Positions 1 to 11,720 of a DNA stretch of 64,000 nt are shown here, piece after piece. The stretch covers positions 53,062,625-53,126,624 of the forward strand of contig OW388305.1 in NCBI GenBank assembly GCA_936450465.1, read 5' to 3'. Position numbers and translations under genes: made by a program. Positions within the stretch are counted from its first letter, which is position 1, and the number at the start of each line of letters is the position of its first letter. The notes under the pieces were generated by a model. The model searched no databases. It was not told the DNA's origin and was given only the letters and a program-made list of their open reading frames with translations. The stretch comes from Gibbula magus. Taxonomy: Eukaryota; Mollusca; Gastropoda; Trochida; Trochidae.

Positions 1-561
1 GGTAGAGTTATCTTATTCTCACCTGGCTGGTAACATCAAGGTGTGTTAAGTCGGGGGAGGAATACCTGTATACCTTTATCAGCTTCGTTCAAAAAAGTTT
101 GTATTTGAAAATTATTGAGTAGTGTACGGACGGTTATTCTGATAAGGATCTTCATTGGACTACCTGACAGTTGAAGGTTGTTTTACCTGAGAGGGATTAA
201 CGAGAGAATCTACACAGGTAATTGATTATTTTACCTGTATCTCTTTGATGGCAGTGTTAATTGGATGATTAATTAGGAATGTGTTACCGTAACAACAGAT
301 TGTTTCTTTATCTGTTTATCAATATTAGGTGTTGTTTATGTTATTATATTTCGTTGGATTACTGTAAGCTTTATTGATATAACAACTTTCAATTTACAAT
401 TACATAAATCTTGTCAGCAAAATATTTTTCATTTAGCATCCAAAGATATTACAATATTTCAAGTCATTACTTAAAATCCCAAATATGAGTTTTATAAAAA
501 TCAACCTTGTTTCCAAGTTTTTTTTCCATCCCTGAATGATGTCTTACAGTTGAACATAAAA
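1..561. other. no gene recognised
   Basis: AT-rich non-coding sequence ahead of the first minisatellite. No long frame, no splice-bounded exon and no repeat family recognised on either strand. Confidence 0.5.
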
Positions 562-1166
562 TCATTTCATGTGTTGTCTGTAAAATAATGTCATTTCATG
601 TGCTGTCTACACTGTAATGTCATTTCATGTGCTGTCTACACCGTAATGTTATTTCATGTGCTGTCTACACTGTAATGTTATTTCATGTGCTGTCTACACC
701 GTAATGTTATTTCATGTGCAGTCTACACCGTAATGTTATTTCATGTGCTGTCTACACCGTAATGTTATTTCATGTGCGGTCTACACCGTAATGTTATTTC
801 ATGTGCTGTCTACACTGTAATGTTATTTCATGTGCTGTCTACAACGTAATGTTATTTCATGTGCTGTCTACACTGTAATGTCATTTCATGTGCTGTCTAT
901 GCCGTAATGTCATTTCATGTGCTGTCTGCACTGTAATGTCATTTCATGTGCTGTCTATGCCGTAATGTCATTTCATGTGCTGTCTGCACCATAATGTCAT
1001 TTCATGTGCTGTCTGCACCATAATGTTATTTCATGTGCTCTCTGCACCGTAATGTTATTTCATGTGCTGTCTACACTGTTATGATATTTCATGTGCTCTC
1101 TGCACCGTAATTTCATTTCATGTGCTCTCTGCACCGTAATGTCATTTCATGTGCTGTCTGCACCAA
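562..1166. repeat. 29-bp minisatellite, about 20 units
   Basis: Head-to-tail copies of a 29-bp unit containing TTATTTCATGTGCTGTCTAC followed by ACCGTAATG. Units differ by a few substitutions (ACACC, ACACT, TGCCG, GCACC), and variants such as TGCTCTC cluster at the right end, which is usual for edge decay. No coding potential is kept across units. Confidence 0.92.
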
Positions 1167-2032
1167 TTATACCTTATTCAAGAGTTGAACTTAACAATCT
1201 CAATTGTCAGTAAGTCATGTTCTTACAGCCGTTTTTCCACCAAATCATAGAGCCAAGACTGGAGGTCCTACCATAATGGTAATAAATTGTTTTAGAAAAA
1301 AGGCTTTTTGGCGAATCTTTTTACAAATCTTTTTACAAAAGGTAAACATTTTAATTCTGGGTAGCCGGACCTCAAGATTTATTTACCCCTGACTATGGTT
1401 GAAGATAGCTGGCATGTTAGCATGTTTTATTTGAGGATTTAAACAAAATTTGTATCTCTTATTTGACAAATTACCAATCAGCAAAATCTTAACATCGTTA
1501 ATTATACGTTACAGTTGTACAAAGCATGTCAACTCCATTGATATCTAAGTATTGATAAATATTGAATTATTTCATATTTGATAAATTACCAATCAGCAAA
1601 ATCTTAACATCGCTATTTCTACGTTACAGTTGTACATAGCATGTTAGCATGTCTCATCTGATGATTGACACTGAGAACACCCTGTCAGTGACATCGTTAT
1701 GATGTCTTGACATGAAATGGGCGTTGTCAGACTCACAAAGCTGTTATCTTTTATCGTGCCTGAGGGATGTTTTTTAGGTCACACAATTCTGTCTTGTTAT
1801 CATGCACAGCTGATTTCTCGAGGTCATCCATTTCATATCTAACAGGCTTAGCAACAGCTGCTTTCAGGTTCGTGTTTTAGAAAGATTTTATAGATGATGA
1901 AATTGTTCATGTGTCACCTGATTTCTGTGTTGTTAGGTTGTTCGTTGATGGATTTTCTTCCAAAGTTGCTCCCTGAATCTTTAACCACTCTTACTAACCG
2001 TCACAAATTATTCTGAGATTCCTATATAGCCA
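1167..2032. repeat. non-coding; one 70-bp direct duplication
   Basis: Two similar segments at about 1462-1535 and 1580-1650 share AATTACCAATCAGCAAAATC followed by TTAACATCG, then ACGTTACAGTTGTACA. Nothing else recognised; the small frame at 1204-1392 has no supporting features. Confidence 0.5.
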
Positions 2033-2275
2033 GTTGGGTCCTATAGGTAGAGCGTCCGCTCGTCACCCGGTAGGTCGCGGTTCGATTCCCGGCCTCGTCA
2101 TACCAAAAGACTTTAAAAGATAGGAGTTGTTGCTTCCTTGCTTGGCACTCAGTATTATAAGGATAGAACCATGCTTGAACTGGCGCTGCACAGTGGCTGC
2201 CGGGTGCCACTGACACAAATCGAATTTCTGAATTCATTGTAATGAGGACAGTAAAGTGTTATTATTATTATTATA
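2033..2275 (+). mobile_element. tRNA-derived SINE, family B, copy 1
   Basis: The 5' part is a degenerate tRNA: A-box-like GGTAGAGCGTCC and B-box GGTTCGATTCCCGG. A family-specific body follows (GGAGTTGTTGCTTCC, GCTTGGCACTCAG, TATAAGGATAGAA, GTGGCTGCCGGGTGCCA), ending in ATGAGGACAGTAAAGTGTTATT and a (TTA)n tail. The same body recurs at 24597-24840, so this is a dispersed retroposon and not a tRNA gene. Confidence 0.8.
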
Positions 2276-3697
2276 ACTCTCAGAGTTTTGCCATAGAGCA
2301 AGATACTGTGTGATTCAGTTGTTATTCCTGTGGATTGGCCTTTCAGAATTGTTCGACAGCAATCATGACAGCATCTTAAGTGTAAAAATTCATGACTTTT
2401 CTTAAAAAGATTATTCCATCTTGACAATTACCTTTTTCAAATAATAATAAGAATTGATAATAAGTTTACAAACATTTTGACTTTGGGTTTCTTGTACTTC
2501 ACTCTATAACATTTTAGCCATCCTTGTCACTTTCTGATATTTTTGCAAATTTTAATTATGGGGTTGATCTGACATGCCACATGAAAATATGTTTTATGGA
2601 AATATAGTGCAGAGAAGTGTTATGTTAGAAAAGTTTTGTTTCTTAAAGTTGTCTTTCATAAAACTAACTCTGATCACTTCTTTCAACACAAGAAATATTA
2701 AAGTGATCAGAGTTAGTTTTCAAGCTTTCAATATCTAACCAAAAATTATGTCAATTATTCCACAATATTTCAAGTTTTAGTTTATGAATAGTTTAGATTT
2801 GTGTTGTCTGTTGTTTCTCATTTTCAAGGTCAGGGCGAGACTTTAACCAGTTTTGAAAATGTTGTTAGCACCATATCTAATGAACCGCTCAACCTAGAAT
2901 CTTCAAACTTCGTACTGGTATTCATCTGGGGAATACACAGACCTGAAAAGTTTTCGGTGACCTTGACCTCATTTTCAAGGTCACGGCGAGACTTTGACCA
3001 GTTTTGAAAACAACAGATTTTACAGGTTTGTGGTAAAGTTGAATCTTAACTTTTAAAATTGTACTGATCCCATGGCCCAGACCCTGAGTTTACACTGTGG
3101 GCCATCTCAGTATTTAGTACATTCTCATGAGAATAATAACAATTGAATGAAATATTCTTGATTGCCGCGGGGGACATGGTCACGTTTGTGACAATTACTT
3201 GTATTTAGTTTCTTCCTGACTCTCTTACATACCAGGAAGTCACTCTCCATGAACTTCTTCCTCTAGTTAGTGTGATTCCTCCGATCGGCGGTCACTGCCG
3301 GTCAATACCAATTTACTGCACCAGATTAATTCACTATCTAGCCGCCTTGCAGGTAAATTATTCATCGAGGCGTAGCTTGATAAGAATAGAACCCTACATG
3401 TCATGCAAACTGGAGATATACACACACCTTGCTTTTTGACCTCGTTCTCTAGAACGGATCATGAAGAGAAGAGGAATAATTAGAGAACATCTGTTTTTCC
3501 TTGATTAAGTGAGGTGAAAAATTATTATTTCTTCATCAGACTATTATTTCAAATCTTTTACGTTTGAGTAGTGATAAATTGTTATTATTATTCTACTTAT
3601 TGAAAATTACATGTTAGCATTTGAAACTGACAGTCGTGAACCTGGTAAATTTTGGCCAAGACTGGTAACTGTTTTAGGTTTTTCTGTAATTTTACCA
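2276..3697. other. non-coding with a short direct repeat
   Basis: Apart from the hairpin at 2660-2720, the only structure seen is a direct repeat: TTTTCAAGGTCA.GGCGAGAC plus ACCAGTTTTGAAAA at about 2821-2860 and 2973-3010. The frame at 2801-3007 runs through this repeat and is not taken as a gene. Confidence 0.45.
2660..2720. repeat. perfect 20-bp hairpin
   Basis: The arm AAAACTAACTCTGATCACTT at 2660-2679 is repeated as its exact reverse complement at 2701-2720 around a 21-nt loop. Flanks do not match any element family seen here. Confidence 0.85.
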
Positions 3698-3701
3698 TTA
3701 A

Positions 3702-4540
3702 AGAGCCATCACGGATGTTGATGAAAATATCAATTTTTTTCCAAAAATCTATCTCCGTGAAATAAATACACTTAATTTTTCCCTAATTTTTCCAACTTAA
3801 AATAAGCCGAGAAATTGCATTAATTAGTAAAGGTGTTTTCCAGTCTAAATATAGATCCAATCTATTATTTTCAAGCGCAAAGCATTATGGTCTAGCTCAC
3901 ACACAGTAAACAAAGACACGAAAGAATAACTAAAAATATGAGCAATGAAAGTAATCGAAATATATATTTTTCGACGGTTATTTATTTACCGTTTCATTTA
4001 ATTATGTATTTACTACAGATATTTGAATAATTGTTTTACCAAACTAGGTATTTTTCTTAAATTTTATAATTGATGAGAGTAAAAAATATGTCATAATTTG
4101 CTGGTCTTATCTCAATAAAAAGAACATTAAATAGGAAATAATTGGTATATTCTCAGGACATTTAGAAACATAGTTTGTAAAGCAATCGTCACATTCAGTA
4201 ATGTGTGACAATGGTACTTTGCAAGAGAGACACGTGCAGCACGTGCAGCAAATGGGTTGTTATGGCGACTTGCGCTAGAGACGAGCCTTCACGCTTCGGG
4301 AGCGCTTGCTGTTTGTGTAGTACGTATTACGCAAAAAAGGGGACTCTGTTCATATACGTCAGATACCCGTAGCGCGCGCTAGTCGAAGTGATACTTCTCT
4401 CTGAAACCAAATTGCAATACATTGTCGTGAAATGAAAATTATTTAACATATGCCATGTTGTAGATAAAAGATTTCTCTGGCGAATGACGTTATAAGTATA
4501 TTTTCCAAAAATTTGAAACACCAACATCCGTGATGGCTCT
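3702..4540. mobile_element. TTAA-flanked MITE (AGAGCCATCACGGATGTTG ends)
   Basis: Terminal inverted repeats AGAGCCATCACGGATGTTG (3702-3720) and its reverse complement end at 4540, flanked by TTAA at 3698-3701 and 4541-4544. The element is 839 bp with no coding frame. TTAA target use is typical of piggyBac/Kolobok-type transposases. The small minus frame at 4327-4527 lies inside it and is not supported. Confidence 0.8.
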
Positions 4541-4544
4541 TTAA

Positions 4545-4752
4545 AGGGACACTGCGTCGAGGATAAAGATGAGTCTAATCTTTATCTCACTAAGCTGATA
4601 GTGTCTTCACTTCACTCAGGGTACATGCAGTAGTTTTTATTACCAATTACGTCAATTGTCTGAAATTGGGTGTCTGTAACTTGTTAGCAGACATGTTAAT
4701 CAGCATAGGTAGATTCACATGATCTGATTGTTATTCTCAACACAGTGTCCCT
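4545..4752. mobile_element. second TTAA MITE abutting the first
   Basis: Ends AGGGACACTG and CAGTGTCCCT, with TTAA at 4541-4544 and 4753-4756. It shares its left TTAA with the right TTAA of the preceding element, so one inserted exactly at the other's edge. 208 bp, non-coding. Confidence 0.75.
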
Positions 4753-5141
4753 TTAAGTTTGACGAAATAACACTTTTCAGCTTGCTACTTTTCCAGCTTA
4801 TTGCATTCACTGCTGCTGTGGACTGAAAGTGGAGAGATTCCCCAGATAAATTTGATATTTAACAGAAATTAAATCAATTATCACAAGTGTAGAGATAATA
4901 CTAGAGATCTTTTAGATTTAACTTGAAATACAAGTTTGAAAATTAAAAAATATTAAGTTTTCCGGATCAAAAGCTCAGTTGATATCAACAGCAATGTTTG
5001 CCATTGATGATAAAAGAGAATTGGTATACATCACTGTTATGTCAATCTGATAATGACATGTCGTCAGTCTCGAGTCTTTGAATTGCTCTTGTCCCTGCAA
5101 CACACCATACCAAAGTAAATTTTTAAAATGTATTCATAATG

Positions 5142-5456
5142 GGGCGGGATAGCGCAGTGGTTAGCGCGTTCGGCTTCAGATCAAGGGGTCCGGGGTTCGA
5201 ATCCCGCCAGGGGCACGGCAACTTTGTCTGCAGTAGAGAACTGTTCTACACGCAGTAAGGTTTGGGTGCAATGCTACACTGAATTTCAGCATAGTACCAC
5301 CCATGGTTCGCTAGTTCCAGCCGCTGCTCACAGGTTTTCACCGCAGTGCATAGCCACATGGCGTTGCGGGCTTACTCCCTGCAATAATACTAGCAGCCGC
5401 GATATAAATGAAATACTCTTGAAAGCGGCGTAAAACCCCAACTCACTCACTTACTC
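5142..5456 (+). mobile_element. tRNA-derived SINE, family A, full-length copy
   Basis: The tRNA-like head has A-box TAGCGCAGTGGTTAGCGCG and B-box GGTTCGAATCCCGCC. The body is GGCACGGCAACTTTGTCTGC, AGTAAGGTTTGGGTGCAATG and CTGAATTTCAGC, ending AAAGCGGCGT.AAACCCCAACTCACTCAC. Six other copies occur in the window. The frame running through it is an artefact. Confidence 0.88.
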
Positions 5457-5650
5457 ATAATTCATAATGATAGCAACGTACAATAGCAAATTGATAAACA
5501 TGTTGTCATAATAATTCATAATGAAAGCAACGCACAATAGCAAATTGATAAAAATGTGTTGTCATAATAATTCATAATGAAAGCAACGCACAATAGCAAA
5601 TTGATAAACATGTTGTCCTAATAATTCATAAAAAATGCAACACCAAAATA
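5456..5650. repeat. 56-bp tandem repeat, 3-4 units
   Basis: The unit contains TAATTCATAATGAAAGCAAC, GCACAATAGCAAATTGATAA and ATGTTGTC. Three good copies are followed by a decayed fourth. It starts at the SINE tail. Confidence 0.8.
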
Positions 5651-6001
5651 GATAAATGTATTGTCAGGTGAACATGTTTTTATTTACTTGTTTTATTGAA
5701 TCTCTTCACATGATGAACAGAACAGAATTTACAACATTTCTAAATTTATCCATGAACTTAAGTCATTTTGCCTAAATTAAATCTGTAAAACTAATAATTA
5801 ATTTTGTCCTGCCTCATAATGATTCATAACGACAGCACTCATTTATCATTAAACACACCATAACAGTATGTGTAAAGTGACTTTAAATAGGGAATACCTG
5901 TATATGTACATAGTTTCCCATTGGCTGCATGTAGAAGTCTCTAGCCCCAGACACTCCTCTGTGTACCTAGTACCTGCTCTGTGCTAAACTGGATTTCAAA
6001 C

Positions 6002-6078
6002 ACAATAATAATAATAGTGCACATTTATAAAGCGCACATATCCACGCTCGAAAGCATGCTCAAGGCGCTAATATCACT
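6002..6078 (-). mobile_element. 3' fragment of SINE family C
   Basis: GTGCACATTTATAAAGCGCA and CATGCTCAAGGCGC match the 3' portion of the minus-strand element at 18636-18952. Confidence 0.55.
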
Positions 6079-6227
6079 TGACTGTCACTCGATCTGCAGT
6101 TGAACTGCTAATATTTTCAGTTTTAGGGTTTTCAACTTTTAGGAATTTTTTGGCTGTTGCAATGGAAATGCTTCTTGGTATATTCTTCCCAGAACAGAGC
6201 TAAAAAATGTAAGGCAAAGTGAACTGA

Positions 6228-6440
6228 TTTTCGAGCACAATAGTGTAGTGGTTAGCAAGCCTGCCTCTTCTCATGCCAAAGACCTGGGTTTGAATCCCAA
6301 GACACCAAACATGTGAGACCTGGGTGCATGCTGTGTCCAGTACCAGAGCAAATCACTTATCCATGTTGCACTCAGTCCACCCAGCTGTTTAAATGGGTAC
6401 CTGTCTGCTCGTAATTGTTGAGCTCAATCTTGAATGAAAT
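6228..6440 (+). mobile_element. tRNA-derived SINE, family C, copy 1
   Basis: tRNA-like head GTGTAGTGGTTAGCAAGCCT with B-box GGGTTTGAATCCC, then CACCAAACATGTGAGACCTGG, GCACTCAGTCCACCCAGCTG and GGGTACCTG. The minus-strand copy at 18636-18952 matches in the same order. Confidence 0.75.
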
Positions 6441-6564
6441 TTAATTCTATATATGTTTTTGATATGTTTTATCGAGCATGAAAATGACATCTTTCAACTT
6501 CTAATGTGAAAAAGGCATGCAATTATTTCACTCTTTAAATGTAAACCCACTATCACTCAATCAA

Positions 6565-6888
6565 GGGCGGGATAGCACAATGGTTATAGTGCGTTCGGCT
6601 TTGGATCAAGAGGTCCAGGGTTTGAATCCTGCCAGGGGCATGGCAACTTTGTCTGCTGTAGAGTACTGTTCTACACGCAGTAAGGTTTGGGTGCAATGCT
6701 ACACTGAATTTCAGCGTAGTACCACCCATGGTTCGCTAGTTCCAGCCGCTGCTCGCAGGTTTCACCGCAGTGCATAGCCACATGGCGTTGCAGGCTTTCT
6801 CCCTGCCATAATACTAGCAGCTGCGATATAAGTGAAATACTCTTGAAAGCGGCATAAACTCCAACTCATCTCACCTCAATCAAACTGT
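6565..6888 (+). mobile_element. tRNA-derived SINE, family A
   Basis: Near full-length copy with head GGGCGGGATAGCACAATGG, B-box GGTTTGAATCCTGCC, the standard body and AAAGCGGCATAAACTCCAACT tail. The 86-aa frame at 6517-6777 is SINE-derived. Confidence 0.85.
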
Positions 6889-7340
6889 TAACCCCCTGAC
6901 TACCATAGGCAGAGATGTGGCACACAGTAGATCAACCTAGCATTGAGGGGTTAAAAAGCCCCTCTGAGTTTGAATAAAAATGATAGGCCATTCAGAAAAG
7001 TCGTTTTGAATTGGGTCACCCACTCATTTTCTCCATGGGTGTTGTCAGCATATCAAATGATGCATTTATATAGGTTGTCCTTAACAACTACCTTAGCGTG
7101 CAGTGATTGTATTATCATTCATGTGTTTGTTGTCAGTGTTCTTCAGAAGACATGCATCCGGCTGGAACAGACTCCAAACATGTGTCTGTGTTTACCTATT
7201 GTATCTGAGGGAATAGACTACACAATGTATCATTATAAAAGGTCCATTATGACATTGTGAATAGTCCAGGTTGACATTGTATGCAGTAAATACAGAACAT
7301 TGTGTTCACTATTGAATGTCAATATGACCGTAACATTTAA

Positions 7341-7693
7341 AGGGGCAGTAGCACGTATTTTGGAAAATTTATTTTTTCAAATTTCCTATTTATAATGATA
7401 GTTTGTGCTAATTAAATTTACTTAAGAGGGTAAAACATTTTATTACACAAACCAATTATCAATAATAGTAATAACGATGTTGCGTATAGCAAAACTTTCA
7501 TGGCGGCCATTTTATTGTGAACACATTTTATTATTTCGAATGACAAAAACGATTCCCATGGCTTTACTGAGTCATGTACACCCATTTTTAGCTTGATTTT
7601 CCGAAGAGAGAAGGGTGTTTTACGATTGATGAATTTATTTTTCAAATACATTTCATTGACTTATTTCAGCGAAAAAAATGTGCTACTGCCCCT
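7341..7693. mobile_element. TTAA MITE (AGGGGCAGTAG ends), copy 1
   Basis: Ends AGGGGCAGTAGC and its reverse complement, flanked by TTAA at 7337-7340 and 7694-7697. Internal AATGGCGGCCATTTTATTGTG-like sequence is shared with the copy at 15870-16226. 353 bp, non-coding. Confidence 0.85.
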
Positions 7694-7697
7694 TTAA

Positions 7698-8639
7698 GAT
7701 ATTGAACCTTCTGAATGGCCAAGTTACAGGAATCACAACTCTTTTAACAAATGTATAATCTGGAATTAACCTCCAGCTAAAGATAGGATATCCCGAATTA
7801 AATTAAATTATTTTTATTTCAAGTCAAATTATGAACACATGTGAAGAAGTCTGAAACTTTTTTTTTTTATTTGCAGAATTGATAACATAAAGCTTAAAAA
7901 CCTATAAATGCTTATTTCATCTGAGCATTCTTGTCTAGTCCCATATTTTTGTGATTTTATGTTTTAAAGATAATGTTTTGATTCTGAAACATATCTCAAA
8001 TAGGTTAACTGAAAATAAGTTGACTATTGCATTGTAAATATTTATTCATTTCGAAACGTCAAATCAGTATGCATTCTGTTGTCAGGTAATTCATTTGTTA
8101 TGTTTCTCTGTTCATTGCAAAATTTTTAGATATTCATGTGAAGTTGTACATTTCCTTAGAGGTTTCCTTGCATTTAGTGCCTATTTCATTATATGACATT
8201 TTTTTCTGTATCCAGCTTGTTCATTCAAATAACAGTAATGGATTGTTTGGTGATCCAGATTTCATTTTGTGAAATAAAAATATTTTAAACCATATTGAAG
8301 GAAGCATGTCATGTTGATTTTTAACATTTAAGCTTTTATACTCTTATAGTTGAACCTAAATGTATATGATAGATTATCATGTTGCAATTGATAATTCATG
8401 TTAAGAATTCAAGGTGGCCATTTGAATCTGTATCATGAGTCTCTTTAATGATTTAGTATTTTGGTAAGAATTACATAAAATATATAAATATACTATTACT
8501 TGCACAAAAATGCTTATGGTAGGCTGTTTGTGTGCAGAAATTCTGTGATTTGTAGAAAACATATAAAAATTTACATACTTCAATTATCATAATTTGAATA
8601 TCCTGGATTAAGTGCAGTAGAAATGTTGTTGTAAACTCC
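7698..8639. other. no gene recognised
   Basis: AT-rich sequence with only short random frames. No repeat family or exon recognised on either strand. Confidence 0.4.
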
Positions 8640-8774
8640 TTTTCTGTAACATTTATTTTCAAAGGACAACATTTCCTTAAATATACTTAAACTGACATTT
8701 TCTGCAATTGGTATAAAATAAGAGGGTGACAGTAGGCAGCCTTGCCTTACCCCAAGGCATGCTTCATGGAACAT
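8640..8774 (-). pseudogene. LINE reverse-transcriptase fragment
   Basis: The minus-strand translation contains LGVRQGCLLSPSYF, the conserved GVRQGCxLSPxLF block of non-LTR reverse transcriptases, followed by a weakly similar stretch ending in stop codons. Only this short piece of the RT domain is recognisable; no endonuclease domain or catalytic FADD-type motif is visible nearby. It is a decayed, truncated insertion. The family within LINEs cannot be named from this length. Confidence 0.6.
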
Positions 8775-9419
8775 CAGAGTCTTTATGATAATTAAGCAAT
8801 TGTAAGGAGATTTTGTGTCATTTTAATTGCTCTGTACAGAGTGAAAGATGTTGCCTTATTATGTAATTTTCATCCAGTTAGATGTGAAGTGTGACTTAAT
8901 ATCATTCATGTTGAAGTACTGAATGCATAGTTTTACTTTTGAAGTATGATTATCATATAAATTCCCTGGTTAGTTAGCTTTAAAGAGATGGTTCTATTAG
9001 GATTTTTGTGGGAACGAAATTTGAATGGACATTCGTGTTTACACACATATGCTATGATTATATGATAATAACACAATTCAGTTAAAACATATAACTAGTT
9101 GCAAAATTTTGTTTATTGATATAATGTGTGTCTCATTTCATGTTATGCAAAATAAACAACATGACTGATACTGTCGATAGATCTTTCCCTTTAAGAGAGT
9201 GCTAATCAAGTTTGACAACCCTCGGAGGCATTTACAAGTGGAATACATAAGAAAACAAGATTTTGAGGACAACAACTTCTTCCTTGTAAACATAAATCTT
9301 GTTTTTCTCACTAAAGCAGGTCTGTATCAGGTGCCATGTTGCTATACTGTACAACATTCCCTCTCTTTAACACATAGCACATGGCTTCAACTTTACAGTA
9401 GTTGAGAGGGGGTGACATA

Positions 9420-9568
9420 GAGAATCTCACCCAAGTGTCTTCTGATATCAAATATATCAACACGAGTTGATAAAAGTTACAAATATCCGAGGCTTGCCGA
9501 GGATATTTTTACTTTTATCAACGAGTGTTGATATATTTGATATCAGAAGACACGAGGGTGAGATTCTA
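9420..9568. mobile_element. fold-back (palindromic) element
   Basis: The left arm GAATCTCACCC..GTGTCTTCTGATATCAAATATATCAACACGAG is mirrored by the right arm ending GGGTGAGATTC, around AATATCCGAGGC..GCCGAGGATATT. A half copy lies at 19985-20075. Confidence 0.8.
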
Positions 9569-9649
9569 TTTATCATCCAAAATCATTCTTTTTACGTTTA
9601 AGTGAAAATAGTGTACATCTCTGAGCACATCTCTGCCATTTTACTTCCA

Positions 9650-9745
9650 GTGTGGTGAGGTCATAGCATTGTGACGTCATCATGTTTATGACGTCATAGC
9701 ATTGTGACGTCATTACTCGATGATGTAAAAGCATTGTGATGTCAT
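9650..9745. promoter_or_regulatory. cluster of CRE-like TGACGTCA palindromes
   Basis: Three exact TGACGTCA octamers and two near matches within 95 bp, in repeats of AGCATTGTGACGTCAT. TGACGTCA is the CREB/ATF binding consensus. Function here is inference; it may only be a repeat that carries the motif. Confidence 0.35.
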
Positions 9746-10279
9746 GAAGCTGACAGCGACAGGGCATTGTGCAAAAGCTACTGCCAAAAAGATATCTCCT
9801 AGGAGATATCACTTGATCTCACACAAGCGATATCTCCTGTGGAACACAGTTTTGGGTGATAAAATTATGTTGATTACGGTTGGATTAATTTTGAAATTAA
9901 TGGATAAACTCTTTGTTCAATATGTTCATTGCAAATAAGTTCAGATTGCTTTTGAAGGCTGGTTTGGTAGTTTTGGATATCTAAATGCCAACAAGGATTA
10001 GAGTTTTGTTTAAATAACAAGTTAGTTTCTGCTTGAGGTGATCCTGATGATAAATGAGAACTAACAAACCATGAAACGACACGGTAATTACCTGTTTTAG
10101 TTACAGATGAAGAGTCTTGATGGTTTTATGTGACATTTATTGCTCTTTGATCAAGTAGATAGGAAGCGGGTAAAAGTAGAATTGGCTTCAAAGCATTTAC
10201 AGTTCTGAAAGTCAAAATGCTTTACCAAATATTGTTTTTGATCATTTTATGATAAAGGAAAAAATTATAACATTGATCA

Positions 10280-10729
10280 TAGGGGTAACTATTGACCCAA
10301 AGAGACTATTGCGATAGCTATAGACTATTGTAACTCACTATTGCAATAACTATTGCGATAGGTTTTTTTTAACAAATATGCAATAATCTGCTAGATGTTT
10401 TATTGGTTTTAGTAGAAATGTTTAATTGATGTAAGGACTATGGAACCAAAATCAGTAAAGAAATCATAAATGAAAAGACTTTGTCATTTTGCTATTTCCT
10501 ATCTCTAGTTATTCACTTTTGAGATTCTAAAATGAAAAAATTTAATTAAATGCAGTGAGGCTTGTGTAAATCATTCATCATTAAGGGAAATTTAATAGTT
10601 TCGATAGTATCGATAGTTAACCTTACTATTGCGATAGCGATAGTGTTTTTGTACATACTATCGATATAGTACTATTGCCAAGCCAACTATTGCGATGCAT
10701 CGATAGTTTGATGTATTGTTACACCCCTA
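10280..10729. mobile_element. hAT-type MITE with 8-bp target duplication
   Basis: Ends TAGGGGTAAC and GTTACACCCCTA, flanked by ATTGATCA at 10272-10279 and 10730-10737. An 8-bp duplication is the hAT signature. Subterminal regions carry repeated ACTATTGCGATAG and TATCGATAG motifs in both orientations. 450 bp, no coding frame. Confidence 0.85.
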
Positions 10730-10737
10730 ATTGATCA

Positions 10738-11720
10738 TGAACTTGAACTCTGTTCTGTTTTGTTTGAGTAACATATACATGGACTAATTTGAATTTAACA
10801 ATCAAGGATTTTTAAGCTGAAAGCTTTTGAAGTGTTCTCTCTTTCAGTAAACGTGTTTAGTTTCTAAACACATACAGGCAGAGACTAGAGAAAGAGTCAT
10901 ACTGTTCAGAAAGAGTTTTATAATGTTTTCCATGATGAAATATGGTATTCATCAGTTGAAATACAATCCATATTTTCACTTAGTGAAATAATGTTGTCTA
11001 CTTAGTTTCTATCATATGGCATCATGTAACAATACGATGATGTCACAAGATGACCGTCATAAGTGAGATGTTCACCATTTATAATATGACAATCATTTAC
11101 AAACCTTTGCATTGTTTTTAGAAATATGATAAATAGAAATTTGAAATTTCTTGTCAAATACCATGTATATCTCATGAAGTAAAAATCACATAATATAATT
11201 TCTATTTCCTCGGCAAGATATACATGGTATTTGAAACGAAATTCCAAATATCCTTTATTTATCCTTGACTCGGTGGTATTCACCTTGACTCCGATCCAGT
11301 GCTAATTACGCCCCACTAATTACAGTTGGAGAATAAAGGAGTAAGTACGTCTACCTTCAACTCACCTGTAATCACCTCAGGTAGTTAAACCATTAATGGA
11401 TCTGATTACCTGTCTAGATAGGATTTGTTTAGAGAAATAGGCTATAGTTAGCCACCAAACTCATTAATGGTGTAATTATTTCTGTATTTTGAATGCATTT
11501 TTATGTTGTTTTCAAGTTTTATTGGGTGCAAGCCAGCTTGCAAATATTATTGAAATATTTGTTTACAGAGTTTTTATGAAGTAATTTTAGTTGAGCGAAT
11601 GTTGGAATGTTCTTTTATGGTAATGTTCATGTAGCATGAAAATCTGGGATATTGAAAATGAGTTGTCAATTATATGTTACATAGTTTAGATTAATTAGAG
11701 AAGTGGAATCAGAAAAATTG
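10738..11720. other. no gene recognised
   Basis: AT-rich. A short inverted pair (TACCATGTATATC..., ATATACATGGTA) lies at about 11159-11230. The 93-aa minus frame at 11002-11283 has low complexity and no recognisable domain. Confidence 0.4.

Noticed and set aside
562..1166. CRISPR-like regular repeats
   Set aside because: Head-to-tail units with no unique spacers in a eukaryotic context: a minisatellite.
5142..5216. Possible tRNA gene
   Set aside because: Head of a SINE present in seven copies; not an isolated cloverleaf.
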